Positions 17,220-26,512 of a stretch of 64,000 nucleotides of DNA are shown here, piece after piece (positions within the stretch are counted from its first letter, which is position 1; each line of letters opens with the position of its first letter). The translations under genes were made by a program, and so were the position numbers. Below the pieces are notes generated by a model. The model had not been told where the DNA came from. It made no database searches and was given only the letters and a program-made list of their open reading frames with translations. This DNA is from Bdellovibrio sp. ArHS (GTDB lineage: Bacteria; Bdellovibrionota; Bdellovibrionia; Bdellovibrionales; Bdellovibrionaceae): positions 1 to 64,000 of the forward strand of contig NZ_JTEV01000004.1 in the NCBI RefSeq assembly GCF_000786105.1, given 5' to 3'.

Positions 17220-17765
17220 CTAGTCGTCCTCTCTTGGAATGTAACATCCCAAAGCGCGGCCTTCTTTATGGCGAGGCTCTTTGCCGGCGTGAAGATCTTC
17301 CAAAACTTCCTTCAAGAAAAATTTCTTGGCACTGGGGCCGACGTGGCTGTCGGTCACGCCCCCGTGATACACCAGTTCGCCTTTTTTATTAAAGACGAAG
17401 GCATGCGGTGTTTTCAGGGCCCCCAGTTCATTCGCTAACTTTGATTTTCTATCTTGAATCACAGGGAAGGGAAGTTGAGCTTCGGCAAAATGTTGTTGCG
17501 TCTGTTCTGGGCTTTCATCACTGTTGGCGTGGATGCCGGCAAACTGGACATTTTTAAATTCGGCCGAGTAAGACTTTAGCAAAGACTCGTGACTGGCAGA
17601 GCAGGGACACTTGGCAGAAACAAAAACCACGACGGTCGCTTCTTTGTCTGTTGTCGCAATTTTGATTTCTTTTTGTGAAATGACATCTGTTCCTTCCAGC
17701 GGGGGGACTGCGAAAGAAAGTGATGCCCAAAGGGTCAGCAAGAGGAGTGTCCAGAGTTTCTGCAT
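17220..17765 (-). CDS. Secreted thioredoxin-fold redoxin
   Basis: 181 residues with a signal peptide (1-19) and a redoxin/AhpC-TSA fold: VVVFVSAKCPCSASHESLL carries Cys53 and Cys55 in a C-P-C motif in place of the usual CxxC; TPHAFVFNKKGELVYHGG has the cis-Pro. Conserved C-terminal LGCYIPREDD holds a third Cys. C-P-C redoxins of this type occur in many Bdellovibrio and Planctomycetes genomes. First gene of the YtkA/barrel/TonB group, divergent from the PF10136 gene. Likely a thiol reductant or metallochaperone (Sco-like by role), which is inference. Confidence 0.8.
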   Translation of the reverse strand: MQKLWTLLLLTLWASLSFAVPPLEGTDVISQKEIKIATTDKEATVVVFVSAKCPCSASHESLLKSYSAEFKNVQFAGIHANSDESPEQTQQHFAEAQLPFPVIQDRKSKLANELGALKTPHAFVFNKKGELVYHGGVTDSHVGPSAKKFFLKEVLEDLHAGKEPRHKEGRALGCYIPREDD

Positions 17766-17898
17766 AGGCCCCTTTCTAACACGGACGGTCTATTAGGCAA
17801 ACGCCACCAAATGTTGCGTAAAACCATCGCACGGCGCGACGCATTCAAAATGGGGCTCTTTCGTACCTTTTTACAACGGATTTCAGTAAACTTTCCGT

Positions 17899-19986
17899 AT
17901 GTTTACAAAACTTAAGGCCCTCCGAGCACGTTTCATTCAATACAAGCGAAGTGGAAAAGTCCACAGCGACCTCGATGTTTTGTTATCCGGCGCTAAAGAA
18001 AACCGCCAACTGGAAGATAAGCTGCAGTGGCTGGTCAAAGTGATGCAATGGATTCGTTATGAAGGATCTGTCGACTCTCATCTGGAAAAAGAGACGGGAC
18101 GTCTGCCGGTCGCCCGTTTGCGGTTTCTATTGATGGTTTTGGACAGAAACCCAGGGTGGAAAAAGGACGTCGCACATATATTAAGAACTGTCGTTCATAA
18201 AGTCAGCGGTATGGAACTTTACACAGACACCGGTCTGCCGAAAGAGCTGGGCCTATGGAGTGAGTTTTCAGATCGTCTGATGATGAAACTACTGCCGACA
18301 CCCCCTTTGGATCATGAACTGGGATATTTGTTCTGGGCGCTTTTCCCGGACAAAGATGATCCTCTGTGGTTGGCGTCGATTGATAATGTCACTTTTGATA
18401 AATTGGTTGAGCTTTTTCAATATGAAGTCAGTCCCGAAGAGCAGGACTGGAATCGTCTGCAAAGTGATTTGGAAGACGCCCTGATTTATCTGGTGATTCA
18501 GGTTCGTGCGATCGGTCTGTCTTCGGCGATTCGCACCCGACTTGATAAGACGTCTTTTCGTGATTCGGCCTTTTTCGCCATGATGCGCGCGCATGAAGAA
18601 TTTATGAATGCCTATCTGGCCGGAGATCGCAATCAGGCGTTTGAAAAGGCCTCGCGATTTCGCATGATCGTCTGGGAGTGCCGACGGGAACTTGTTCAGG
18701 TTCATAAACATCTGGATGAGTACGGTGTTAGCATCTCGCTGGTTTTTCAGATTGCCAAGCTGCGCACATATCTGCAACGGATTGACAGCCTGTTGGAAAT
18801 TCTTCTGACAGAACGTTTGGACAGTCGTAAGGTGACGAGTTTCTTTTCTAAACTCGTGGAAGAAAATCAAGATCTACGCAGTATTAAGTCCTTGTTCTCG
18901 CAGAATATCGCCTTATTCGCGCGCAAAGTTGTAGAGCGAGCGGCGGAAACCGGCGAACACTACATCACCCGCACGAAAGAACAATATCGCCACATGCTTC
19001 AGGCGGCCGGGGGCGGCGGGGCTGTGACGGCGATCACAGTGTATCTGAAAGTGGGAATTCTGGCGTTGGGGCTGGGTGGCTTCCTTGAAGGTTTTTTTGC
19101 TTCGGTGAACTACGCTTTGAGTTTCGTTCTGATTCATCTGGCGGGTTTCACCTTGGGAACCAAGCAACCGGCCATGACGGCTCCCGCACTTGCGGAAAAA
19201 ATGGAAGATGTCGATACCGAAAAAGGGATGTCTGAGCTCGTGACTGAGATCACGCATCTGATTCGTTCGCAGGTGGCCTCCATTTTAGGCAACGTGATGT
19301 TTGTCATTCCCACGGTGATCCTGATTGATACGGCGTTCTTTCTTCTGGTGGGACACAATATTATGTCGATGGAAAAGGCGGTGTCGGCCTATAAATCTGT
19401 CGACATCTTAGGGCCTGCCGTTATCTATGCGGCCTTTACCGGAATTCTTTTATATTCTTCAAGTCTAATTGCGGGCTGGGGTGATAATTGGTTTGCGCTG
19501 AATTCTTTGCGAAAAACCTTGGCGCGCAGTCCAAGCTTACGGGCGATCTTTGGTAAACGAGGCGCGCGCAATATCGCAGTCTTTTTGGAAAACAATATTT
19601 CCGGTCTTCTGGGGAATATCTCTTTAGGATTTATGTTGGGGATGGTGCCTGAAATTATGAAGTTCTTAAGCGTTCCTCTGGATGTGCGACACGTGACCTT
19701 ATCGTCGGGAACTTTGGCAGGTGCGCTTCCCGTATTGGGTCTCGACTTTCTGAAGACCTGGGAATTTTGGCGTGCGGTCATCGGAATCTTTTTTATCGGG
19801 GCCTTCAACGTGTTAGTCAGTTTCGGCATGGCCTTCTATACCGCGATCAAAGCGCGTGGCGTGAACGTCACTGAGCGCCGAGCGATTCGTAAAGCCATCG
19901 CGAAAAGATTTTTCGCTAGTCCCCTCAGTTTCTTTATTCCTGTGGGCGCGACTGTTAAATCTTCGTCGAACGGAAGCGGGCATTGA
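17899..19986 (+). CDS. PF10136 'SpecificRecomb' family integral membrane protein
   Basis: 695 residues. The first about 380 are soluble and helical (DLDVLLSGAKENRQLEDKLQWL, RMIVWECRRELVQVHKHLDE); the rest holds about six to seven membrane segments, including VGILALGLGGFLEGFFASVN. This is the family annotated as site-specific recombinase (Neisseria Gcr), although the topology and lack of any recombinase catalytic set argue for a membrane function. Its TGA overlaps the TTG start of a GT2 glycosyltransferase, suggesting an envelope role. No DNA-mobility features surround it. Confidence 0.78.
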   Translation: MFTKLKALRARFIQYKRSGKVHSDLDVLLSGAKENRQLEDKLQWLVKVMQWIRYEGSVDSHLEKETGRLPVARLRFLLMVLDRNPGWKKDVAHILRTVVHKVSGMELYTDTGLPKELGLWSEFSDRLMMKLLPTPPLDHELGYLFWALFPDKDDPLWLASIDNVTFDKLVELFQYEVSPEEQDWNRLQSDLEDALIYLVIQVRAIGLSSAIRTRLDKTSFRDSAFFAMMRAHEEFMNAYLAGDRNQAFEKASRFRMIVWECRRELVQVHKHLDEYGVSISLVFQIAKLRTYLQRIDSLLEILLTERLDSRKVTSFFSKLVEENQDLRSIKSLFSQNIALFARKVVERAAETGEHYITRTKEQYRHMLQAAGGGGAVTAITVYLKVGILALGLGGFLEGFFASVNYALSFVLIHLAGFTLGTKQPAMTAPALAEKMEDVDTEKGMSELVTEITHLIRSQVASILGNVMFVIPTVILIDTAFFLLVGHNIMSMEKAVSAYKSVDILGPAVIYAAFTGILLYSSSLIAGWGDNWFALNSLRKTLARSPSLRAIFGKRGARNIAVFLENNISGLLGNISLGFMLGMVPEIMKFLSVPLDVRHVTLSSGTLAGALPVLGLDFLKTWEFWRAVIGIFFIGAFNVLVSFGMAFYTAIKARGVNVTERRAIRKAIAKRFFASPLSFFIPVGATVKSSSNGSGH

Positions 19987-20708
19987 AGACGTCAATCTCT
20001 ATCGTTATTCCGGCTTATAATGAAGAGCGACGTCTGCCGCGAACACTGCGCGGGTTGCAGGAATTTATTTCTGCAGAACACGCCGGATGGGAGTTGCAGG
20101 AGGTTCTTGTCGTCAATGACGGTTCGACTGATGCAACAGTTGCTGAGATTGAACAACTGCAAAACGAGTTTTCACTTTTACGGCTGATTTCACTGCCACG
20201 AAACCAAGGTAAAGGCGCGGCCGTGCATGCCGGCATGAATGAAGCGCGGGGCGAGTGGATTCTGATTGCCGATGCGGATATGGCGACGCCTTGGGACGAA
20301 CTGAACAAGATTTTTCCAGCGACGAGCCGTGCGGACCTGGTGATGGGGTCGCGCGGACTGGTGCAAAGTCAGATCGAGCGACGTCAGCACTGGGTTCGGC
20401 AAAATATGGGGAAGACTTTTAATAAAATCATCAAGCTGGTGGTAGGGTTGCCCTTTCAGGACACGCAATGTGGCTTTAAGCTTTTACGCAATGATGCGGT
20501 CTTTCGCTCTGAAATTCTGCCGCGTCTGCAGGTGCAAAGATTTGCCTGGGATGTGGAATTAATTCTGCTTCTGTTACGACGAAACAAAGTCGTCACAGAG
20601 ATTCCCATTCGTTGGCGCCATCAGGATTTTTCTCACGTGCACATCGTTCGTGACAGCCTGGAGATGTTATGGGCGGTGATTAAACTTAAAATGCGTCTGC
20701 GCGGATAA
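19983..20708 (+). CDS. GT2 glycosyltransferase, dolichyl-phosphate-glucose synthase-like
   Basis: 241 residues from a TTG that overlaps the previous stop; GGAAGCGG lies just upstream. GT-A fold with VIPAYNEERRLPRTL, VVNDGSTDAT, NQGKGAAVHAGM and the metal-binding DADMATP motif (variant of DxD), plus DTQCGFKLL. This set matches the ALG5/DPG-synthase subgroup that loads a sugar onto a polyprenyl phosphate at the inner face of the membrane. No C-terminal membrane segment is seen, as in the soluble-type members. Coupled to the PF10136 membrane protein. Confidence 0.85.
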   Translation: MKTSISIVIPAYNEERRLPRTLRGLQEFISAEHAGWELQEVLVVNDGSTDATVAEIEQLQNEFSLLRLISLPRNQGKGAAVHAGMNEARGEWILIADADMATPWDELNKIFPATSRADLVMGSRGLVQSQIERRQHWVRQNMGKTFNKIIKLVVGLPFQDTQCGFKLLRNDAVFRSEILPRLQVQRFAWDVELILLLLRRNKVVTEIPIRWRHQDFSHVHIVRDSLEMLWAVIKLKMRLRG

Positions 20709-21044
20709 AAGTTCGTCTTCTTAAAGTAGCCATCTTTGGTCTCCAACAAGAAAATAAAGACGTGTCGCATCATTTTCTTTGATTTAATATTAAGCATTAT
20801 CCAAACACCTCAATAATGTCTTCCATAAGGGTTTCTTATATTTAACCACGCCGCTGTCATAAATTTGAGCTGAGGTGCCACTTTGGAACTACAGGTGCCA
20901 TGACAGAAAATTTCACTTTTTATGTCGATTAAAAAAAGTGAAGTGGTTCCAAAAGAGTACTTGATAAATCTTTCAACCTGAAATGAAGTGCCTACCCATA
21001 GAGGACTTCAATAGTTGGAGTCCATGGATATGGGGGGACTTTTA
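20709..21044. other. Upstream region of subtilase gene
   Basis: 336 nt without a gene. Contains a perfect 10-bp inverted repeat, two AGGTGCCA copies (20873 and 20893 region) and the ribosome site GGGGGGA of the protease. No other feature seen. Confidence 0.55.
20912..20942. promoter_or_regulatory. Inverted repeat TTCACTTTTT/AAAAAGTGAA
   Basis: Perfect 10-bp arms with an 11-nt spacer, about 100 nt before the protease start. Could be an operator or the terminator of the upstream GT2 gene. Confidence 0.5.
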
Positions 21045-22673
21045 ATGAAAAACGTATTTGCACTCATCCTGACGGTGTTGTTTGCGACTGCGGCTCAAGC
21101 TGAGCGTGTGATTGTTATTATGAAGGACAAACAAGCCTTCAAATCTGCACACATGGCGTATAAGATGAAGGGGTCTTATGCACTTAAAGGTTTTAACTGG
21201 AATCAACAACCAAATGGATTGGGACAAGTTGATGGCCAAGTTGAAGACAGCCTTGAGAATCTAAACACACTAATCATCGACACAAAAAGCGAGTCAGAGA
21301 TTGCTAAACTAAAAGCAAACCCTGCAGTTGCTTATGTCGAAAAAGAAATTTTTCATGAGGCGCCACGCCCAGTAAAAGGTTTCTTGGCAAAAGCGCAAAA
21401 GTCTCAACAAAAAGTTGGACAAAAAACTCCATGGGGTATCCATGCAGTGAAAGCTCCGCAAGCATGGGCTCTTGCGGGTCAAGGTCAAGGCGCTCGCGTT
21501 CTTGTTCTTGATACAGGTATTGACCAAGGTCACCCTTCTTTGAAAACAAACTTCGAAAAAGGACAGGACTTCACTGGCGACAGCAACGGTTCTGATTACA
21601 CAGATCACGTCGGTCACGGTACACACGTAGCTGGTACGATCGCTGGTGCGATGGATAAAACTGGTTTCACGGGTGTCGCTCCTAAGGCGAAAATCCTTGC
21701 GGGTCGCGTGTGCTCTGAAAACGGTTGTTCAAACGTATCTATCGCTCAAGGTATCAACTGGGGTATCCAAGAAAAAGTGGATGTAATCTCTATGTCTTTG
21801 GGTGGTATGTGGTCGACTCCTGCAGAACGTGATGCTGTTGCAAAAGCGGACAAAGCGGGAATCACAGTGGTTGCAGCTTCTGGTAACAACGGTTCTAACC
21901 GTGTTTCTTACCCAGCGGCTCTTTCTACAGTGATCGCGGTTGGTGCTACTGACATCAACAACGCGAAAGCGGATTTCTCTCAATATGGTCCTGAGTTGGC
22001 GATCGTAGCTCCGGGTGTTGCGGTAGTTTCTTCCGTACCACAAGGCACGGGACGTGAGTCTTCTGTGACAATCGCTATCGGTACAAAATCTGCGAAAGTC
22101 GCTTCGACAACTTTCCAAGGTGCAAAAGAAGTTTTGGCTCCTGAAATCAACGTTCTTGTGCCTGCAGGTCTTGGTAAAGACACGGACTTCGCAAACATCG
22201 ACGTTAAAGGCAAATACGCTTTGATCAGCCGTGGTGAAATCACTTTTGCTGACAAAATCAAAAATGCGATCAAAGCGGGTGCAGCTGGTGCGGTTATCTT
22301 CAACAACGCTCCTGGTTTGATCAATGGTGCTTTGACTGATGACGGTTCTGTTCTTCCTATCTCTGTGTTCATGATCGAACAAAGCGTAGGTCAACAAATC
22401 GTGAAATCTATCGCGGCAGGCGAGACGGTAAAAGCGACTCTACAAACAGTTGCGACAGACTACTCTCCGTTTGATGGTACTTCAATGGCGACTCCCCACG
22501 TATCTGGTGTTGTTGCTCTTATGAAGTCTGCAAACAAAGCTTTGACAGGCGCACAAGTAAAAGCTCTTCTAAAACAAACTGCAACTCCATTGGGTCCTAA
22601 TACGAACAATGAGTACGGTGCGGGTCTTGTGAACGCAGAAGCGGCCGTTGCTGCAGCTATCAGCGCGAAGTAA
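21045..22673 (+). CDS. Secreted subtilisin-family (S8) serine protease with PA insert
   Basis: 542 residues from ATG 21045, placed after GGGGGGACTTTTA; the frame extends upstream without support. Signal peptide (1-18), inhibitor I9 propeptide (RVIVIMKDKQAFK to VAYVEKE), then the S8 domain with Asp (VLVLDTGIDQGHPS), His (HVGHGTHVAG), oxyanion Asn (ASGNNGSN) and Ser (DGTSMATPHVSG). A protease-associated domain (FANIDVKGKYALISRGE to GAVIFNNAPG) interrupts the barrel before the Ser motif. All catalytic residues are intact. Bdellovibrio-type predators secrete many such proteases into prey; this one's target is unknown. Confidence 0.95.
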   Translation: MKNVFALILTVLFATAAQAERVIVIMKDKQAFKSAHMAYKMKGSYALKGFNWNQQPNGLGQVDGQVEDSLENLNTLIIDTKSESEIAKLKANPAVAYVEKEIFHEAPRPVKGFLAKAQKSQQKVGQKTPWGIHAVKAPQAWALAGQGQGARVLVLDTGIDQGHPSLKTNFEKGQDFTGDSNGSDYTDHVGHGTHVAGTIAGAMDKTGFTGVAPKAKILAGRVCSENGCSNVSIAQGINWGIQEKVDVISMSLGGMWSTPAERDAVAKADKAGITVVAASGNNGSNRVSYPAALSTVIAVGATDINNAKADFSQYGPELAIVAPGVAVVSSVPQGTGRESSVTIAIGTKSAKVASTTFQGAKEVLAPEINVLVPAGLGKDTDFANIDVKGKYALISRGEITFADKIKNAIKAGAAGAVIFNNAPGLINGALTDDGSVLPISVFMIEQSVGQQIVKSIAAGETVKATLQTVATDYSPFDGTSMATPHVSGVVALMKSANKALTGAQVKALLKQTATPLGPNTNNEYGAGLVNAEAAVAAAISAK

Positions 22674-22698
22674 GAGTTCTTTCAATCCAAAACTAAAG

Positions 22699-22728
22699 AC
22701 GGCTTCCTGAAAAAGGAGGCCGTTTTTT
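22699..22728 (+). terminator. Rho-independent terminator of the subtilase gene
   Basis: Stem ACGGCTTCC/GGAGGCCGT (one G-T pair), 7-nt loop, then a T-run. Confidence 0.9.
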
Positions 22729-22765
22729 ATTTGTGAGCAGGTTCAAGAGTTGTCATACTCTTTAT

Positions 22766-24994
22766 ATGCAACATCTACCTGCAATGATTTCTGATTTAGC
22801 CCTGATTCTTGGAACTGCGGGGCTAGTGACTTTGATTTTTAAAAAACTCAACCAGCCCATCGTTCTTGGCTACCTGGTAGCCGGTTTTCTGGTGGGGCCC
22901 AAGACCACGATTTTTCCGACGATTGTCAGTAACGACAGTATTCATCTTTGGGCTGAAATCGGCGTAATTTTTCTACTTTTTGCCCTGGGATTGGAATTTA
23001 GCTTTAAGAAGCTGTTCCGGGTGGGCGGTTCTTCCAGCTTTACGGCGATTCTTGAAATCTCCATGATGATTGTCTTTGGTTATGTCACGGGACGCCTGTT
23101 GGGGTGGTCTCCGATGGACAGCTTATTTCTGGGCGGGATTTTGTCCATTTCCTCCACGTCTATTATTATACGCACAGTGGAAGAGCTGGGTTTTAAGAAC
23201 CTTCGCTTCGTCAGTCAGGTGTTTGGGATTTTGGTGATTGAAGATTTGGTCGCCGTCCTTTTGATGGTATTGCTGACCACGGTGGCCTTAACCAGGGATT
23301 TCGCGGGTACAGAAATGTTAGGCGCGATCGTGAAGCTGTCCTTCTTCCTGTCAATTTGGTTTGTGGCAGGTATTTTTATGCTGCCATCTTTTATGAAGAA
23401 GGCACAAAAGCTGTTAACGGAAGAAACCGTTCTGGTGGTCGCTGTCGGTCTTTGTTTGGTTATGGTGGTCTTTGCTAGTTCTGTGGGTTTTTCATCTGCT
23501 TTGGGGGCCTTTATCATGGGTTCTATTTTGGCGGAAACCATTGAAGGTGAGCGTATTCATCACCTGGTCGGGCCGATCAAGAATCTTTTTTCCGCAGTCT
23601 TCTTTATTTCTGTGGGTATGTTGATTGATCCCGTCGTGATTCGTGATAATTGGCAAGAGGTCTTGATTCTTTCGGCCGTGGTCATTGTCGGAAAGACCTT
23701 TAGTGTGACCATTGGTTCATTGCTTGCGGGACAAACCTTGAAATCTTCGGTGCAGTCTGGGATGAGTCTTGCACAAATCGGCGAGTTTTCCTTTATCATC
23801 GCCACTTTGGGTTTAACTTTAAAGGTTGTCAGTGAAAAGATTTATCCTATTGCGGTTTCGGTCTCGGTCGTGACCGCTTTTACGACGCCATATATGCTTA
23901 GATCGTCCGAAAAAGTTTACGCTTTTTTGGAAAAGGTTCTTCCCGCCAAACTGATCGCCGCTTTGGATAGCTATAGTATGATTTCTTTTTCGATGTCGGG
24001 AAATCGTGAATGGAAAGAACAAGTTCGTGCTTATATTTTAAAAGTCGTCCTAAATTCCGTTGTCGTTGTCGCCCTATTTTTACTGATGTCTCGGGTGTTT
24101 TTACCTTTTTTATTGGAACGCCAGGTGGAAGAAGGGCCGGCGAAGTTTATTGCCCTCAGTGCGACACTGATTTTGACGGCACCTTTTCTTTGGGCCTTGG
24201 CATTTGGTCGAACGAAGCAATTTGAAATTCTTTTGGTCGAACAAGGCAAGGGAAGTCACAACTACGTCTTTTTGGTTTCGCGTATCATGCTTGCCGTGGG
24301 ACTTTTAGGGGCGATGGTGGCTCAGTTTGTGCCTTTGGCATGGGCCGTGGGAATCACGTTGTGGATGGTGGTTGTTGTTGGCTATGTTCTGTCGCATAAG
24401 TTGCGGGATATTTACCAATGGTTTGAGAATCGTTTTCTTTCTAATCTGCATGATGATGTGCAAAAGAAGCATGCCCGGAAAAGCAATCGTGCTTTGGCTC
24501 CCTGGGATGCGCACATCACGGAATTTATTATTCCTCCGGAAGCACCCTATGTAGGTCTTCCGTTTCATCAGCTTTCCATCCGGGAAAAGTATGGTGTGAC
24601 GATCGCTCTGATTGAAAGGGGGCGAAAGCGCATCACGGCTCCAGGTCGCAACGAGTGTCTGATGCCGCATGATCAAGTGCATGTGATTGGTACGGACGAG
24701 CAGCTTTTGAAGTTTAAAGCTTTTATTGATGCGGAAAGTTTTGATGTTTCCTCGGTCCTGAACGATGGCGAGGCGGCGCAATACAGCCTAGAGCAGTATC
24801 TGTTAACCGAAGAGTCACCTTATTTAAGCAAAACCATTCGCGAATCGGGATTGCGCGAATCTACGAATGGTCTTGTTGTCGGAATTGAAAGGGAAGGTCA
24901 GCGTCTTCTGAATCCCGACTCGTCAGAGACTTTGCGCAAAGGGGATGTTCTTTGGATTGTGGGTGATCGAGATAAAATTTTGCAACTGGATTAA
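22766..24994 (+). CDS. Kef-type CPA2 cation:proton antiporter with TrkA-C domains
   Basis: 742 residues from the ATG of MQHLPAMISD; the frame's earlier GTG lies in the preceding terminator. About twelve membrane segments form a Na/H exchanger fold: VLGYLVAGFLVGP, FALGLEFSFKKLF and FGILVIEDLVAVLLM, which carries the ion-site Glu-Asp pair. After an extra membrane block (about 425-560) two C-terminal ligand modules follow: IREKYGVTIALIERGRKR and the RCK/TrkA-C-like LRKGDVLWIVGDRDKILQLD. No TrkA-N nucleotide domain is present, unlike KefB/C. Exchanges K+ or Na+ for protons under cytoplasmic ligand control. The stop converges on and overlaps that of the aldehyde dehydrogenase by 4 nt. Confidence 0.9.
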   Translation: MQHLPAMISDLALILGTAGLVTLIFKKLNQPIVLGYLVAGFLVGPKTTIFPTIVSNDSIHLWAEIGVIFLLFALGLEFSFKKLFRVGGSSSFTAILEISMMIVFGYVTGRLLGWSPMDSLFLGGILSISSTSIIIRTVEELGFKNLRFVSQVFGILVIEDLVAVLLMVLLTTVALTRDFAGTEMLGAIVKLSFFLSIWFVAGIFMLPSFMKKAQKLLTEETVLVVAVGLCLVMVVFASSVGFSSALGAFIMGSILAETIEGERIHHLVGPIKNLFSAVFFISVGMLIDPVVIRDNWQEVLILSAVVIVGKTFSVTIGSLLAGQTLKSSVQSGMSLAQIGEFSFIIATLGLTLKVVSEKIYPIAVSVSVVTAFTTPYMLRSSEKVYAFLEKVLPAKLIAALDSYSMISFSMSGNREWKEQVRAYILKVVLNSVVVVALFLLMSRVFLPFLLERQVEEGPAKFIALSATLILTAPFLWALAFGRTKQFEILLVEQGKGSHNYVFLVSRIMLAVGLLGAMVAQFVPLAWAVGITLWMVVVVGYVLSHKLRDIYQWFENRFLSNLHDDVQKKHARKSNRALAPWDAHITEFIIPPEAPYVGLPFHQLSIREKYGVTIALIERGRKRITAPGRNECLMPHDQVHVIGTDEQLLKFKAFIDAESFDVSSVLNDGEAAQYSLEQYLLTEESPYLSKTIRESGLRESTNGLVVGIEREGQRLLNPDSSETLRKGDVLWIVGDRDKILQLD

Positions 24995-26394
24995 AGCTTC
25001 CATTTAAGCAAAAGACGGATCAGCTTCAATTTCCAGTCGGAATAAGGCGGATAAATCAAACGAGTCATTCGCCCCAGCCAGGACTGAGTCAGTACGGCCT
25101 TTTCGTGTGAAAAATTTCGAAACCCATAAAAGCCATGAGAGCTGCCCATGCCGCTATGTCCGATGCCGCCGAAGGGCATATGGGGGTTCATGAAGTGTAG
25201 AATTGAATCGTTCACGCAAACCCCACCTGAGCTGGTCTCGTTAAGAACGCGTTCAATATTCAATTTACTATTTGAATAAATATACAAGGACAAAGGTTTT
25301 TCGCGTTCGTTGATATAGTGAATCGCTTCGGTGATATCTTTATAAGGAACTAAGGGCAGAAGCGGGCCAAAGATCTCTTCTTTCATAAGATCGTTGTGTG
25401 CGTCGACTTTCTCTAAAACCGTCGGGGCAATATAATGGTTTTCGATGTCGACGTCTCCGCCAAAAGAAACGAGGGCCTGATCTTTTTGCGCCTCTTTGAG
25501 CATATTCGCTAGGCGTTGCGTGTGGTGGGTGGAAATAATCCGCGCGAAATGCGGCGACTTTCTTCTTTCATCGGGCGTTTTACCGTAAAAGCCTTCGATG
25601 TGTTTAAAGAGCTCTGCTTTAAATTCACTCAAGACTTCATTTTGCACCAGAATATAATCTGGGGCGACGCAGGTCTGACCAGCATTCAAGAATTTTCCCC
25701 AAGCGATCTTTTCGGCAGCCAGGGCGAGGTTCGCAGAGGCGTCGACAATCGTCGGAGATTTTCCACCCAGTTCTAAGGTGACGCTGGTTAAATGTTTGCT
25801 GGCGGCCTCCATCACAATTTTTCCGACCCGTGTGCTGCCAGTGAAAAAGATATGATCAAATGGCAGACTTAACAGCGCCGCGTTGGTTTCAGGTCCGCCC
25901 TCAATGAGTTTTACGTATTCAGGTGCGAAGGTTTCGTCGATCAGTTTTTTCAAGAGTCTGGAAGTGTGTGTCGTATATTCCGAAGGTTTAAGAATAGCGC
26001 AGTTACCCGCCGCTAGGGCAGAGATAAGCGGCGCCAGTGTGAGCTGGAATGGATAGTTCCAGGGAGCTATGATTAAACACACACCGCGTGGTTCGTAGTG
26101 AATTTTACTGGTACTTCCCATCAGCAGAAAAGGGGTCTTGACGGTACGGGGCCGAGTCCATTTTTTTAGCTGGCTTTTGGCAAAATGAATTTCATGCAAA
26201 GTAGGATAGACCTCTGAAAGCAATGTTTCCGCGGCGGGCTTTTGGAAATCTTTCGCCAAGGCTTCAATAATTTCCGCAAGGTGAGAACGGATGGCCTCTT
26301 CCAGCTTGTTAAGTGATTCCAGACGGGTCTTTAAAGACTCTTTGCGAAGTTGAAGACTGAATTGTTTTTGGTGCAGGAAGATCTGTTCAAGCAT
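24991..26394 (-). CDS. NAD(P)-dependent aldehyde dehydrogenase (ALDH3-like)
   Basis: 467 residues with the ALDH active site: general base Glu in VTLELGGKSP and nucleophile Cys in NAGQTCVAPDYI, plus the cofactor segment FTGSTRVGKIV. The N-terminal start (LEQIFLHQKQFSL), the IIAPWNYPFQLTL segment and C-terminal hydrophobic tail (LKLIRLLLKWKL) match class 3 fatty-aldehyde dehydrogenases, whose tail may attach to membranes. Oxidises a medium/long-chain or aromatic aldehyde to the acid. It stands alone on the minus strand. Confidence 0.92.
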   Translation of the reverse strand: MLEQIFLHQKQFSLQLRKESLKTRLESLNKLEEAIRSHLAEIIEALAKDFQKPAAETLLSEVYPTLHEIHFAKSQLKKWTRPRTVKTPFLLMGSTSKIHYEPRGVCLIIAPWNYPFQLTLAPLISALAAGNCAILKPSEYTTHTSRLLKKLIDETFAPEYVKLIEGGPETNAALLSLPFDHIFFTGSTRVGKIVMEAASKHLTSVTLELGGKSPTIVDASANLALAAEKIAWGKFLNAGQTCVAPDYILVQNEVLSEFKAELFKHIEGFYGKTPDERRKSPHFARIISTHHTQRLANMLKEAQKDQALVSFGGDVDIENHYIAPTVLEKVDAHNDLMKEEIFGPLLPLVPYKDITEAIHYINEREKPLSLYIYSNSKLNIERVLNETSSGGVCVNDSILHFMNPHMPFGGIGHSGMGSSHGFYGFRNFSHEKAVLTQSWLGRMTRLIYPPYSDWKLKLIRLLLKWKL

Positions 26395-26512
26395 GACTTT
26401 ATGTTAGAGGAGCATTCCGGGGAAGCAACGCCTATTTTTCGTTGAAGCGCAAAAACTCTCTTAAAGGAGTGCCAACAGTCAGAGAGGAAGTTGGCATAAC
26501 GGGCTGTCGAAA

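Noticed and set aside
17899-19986. Mobile element based on the 'recombinase' family name
   Set aside because: Multi-pass membrane topology, no catalytic recombinase residues and no inverted repeats.
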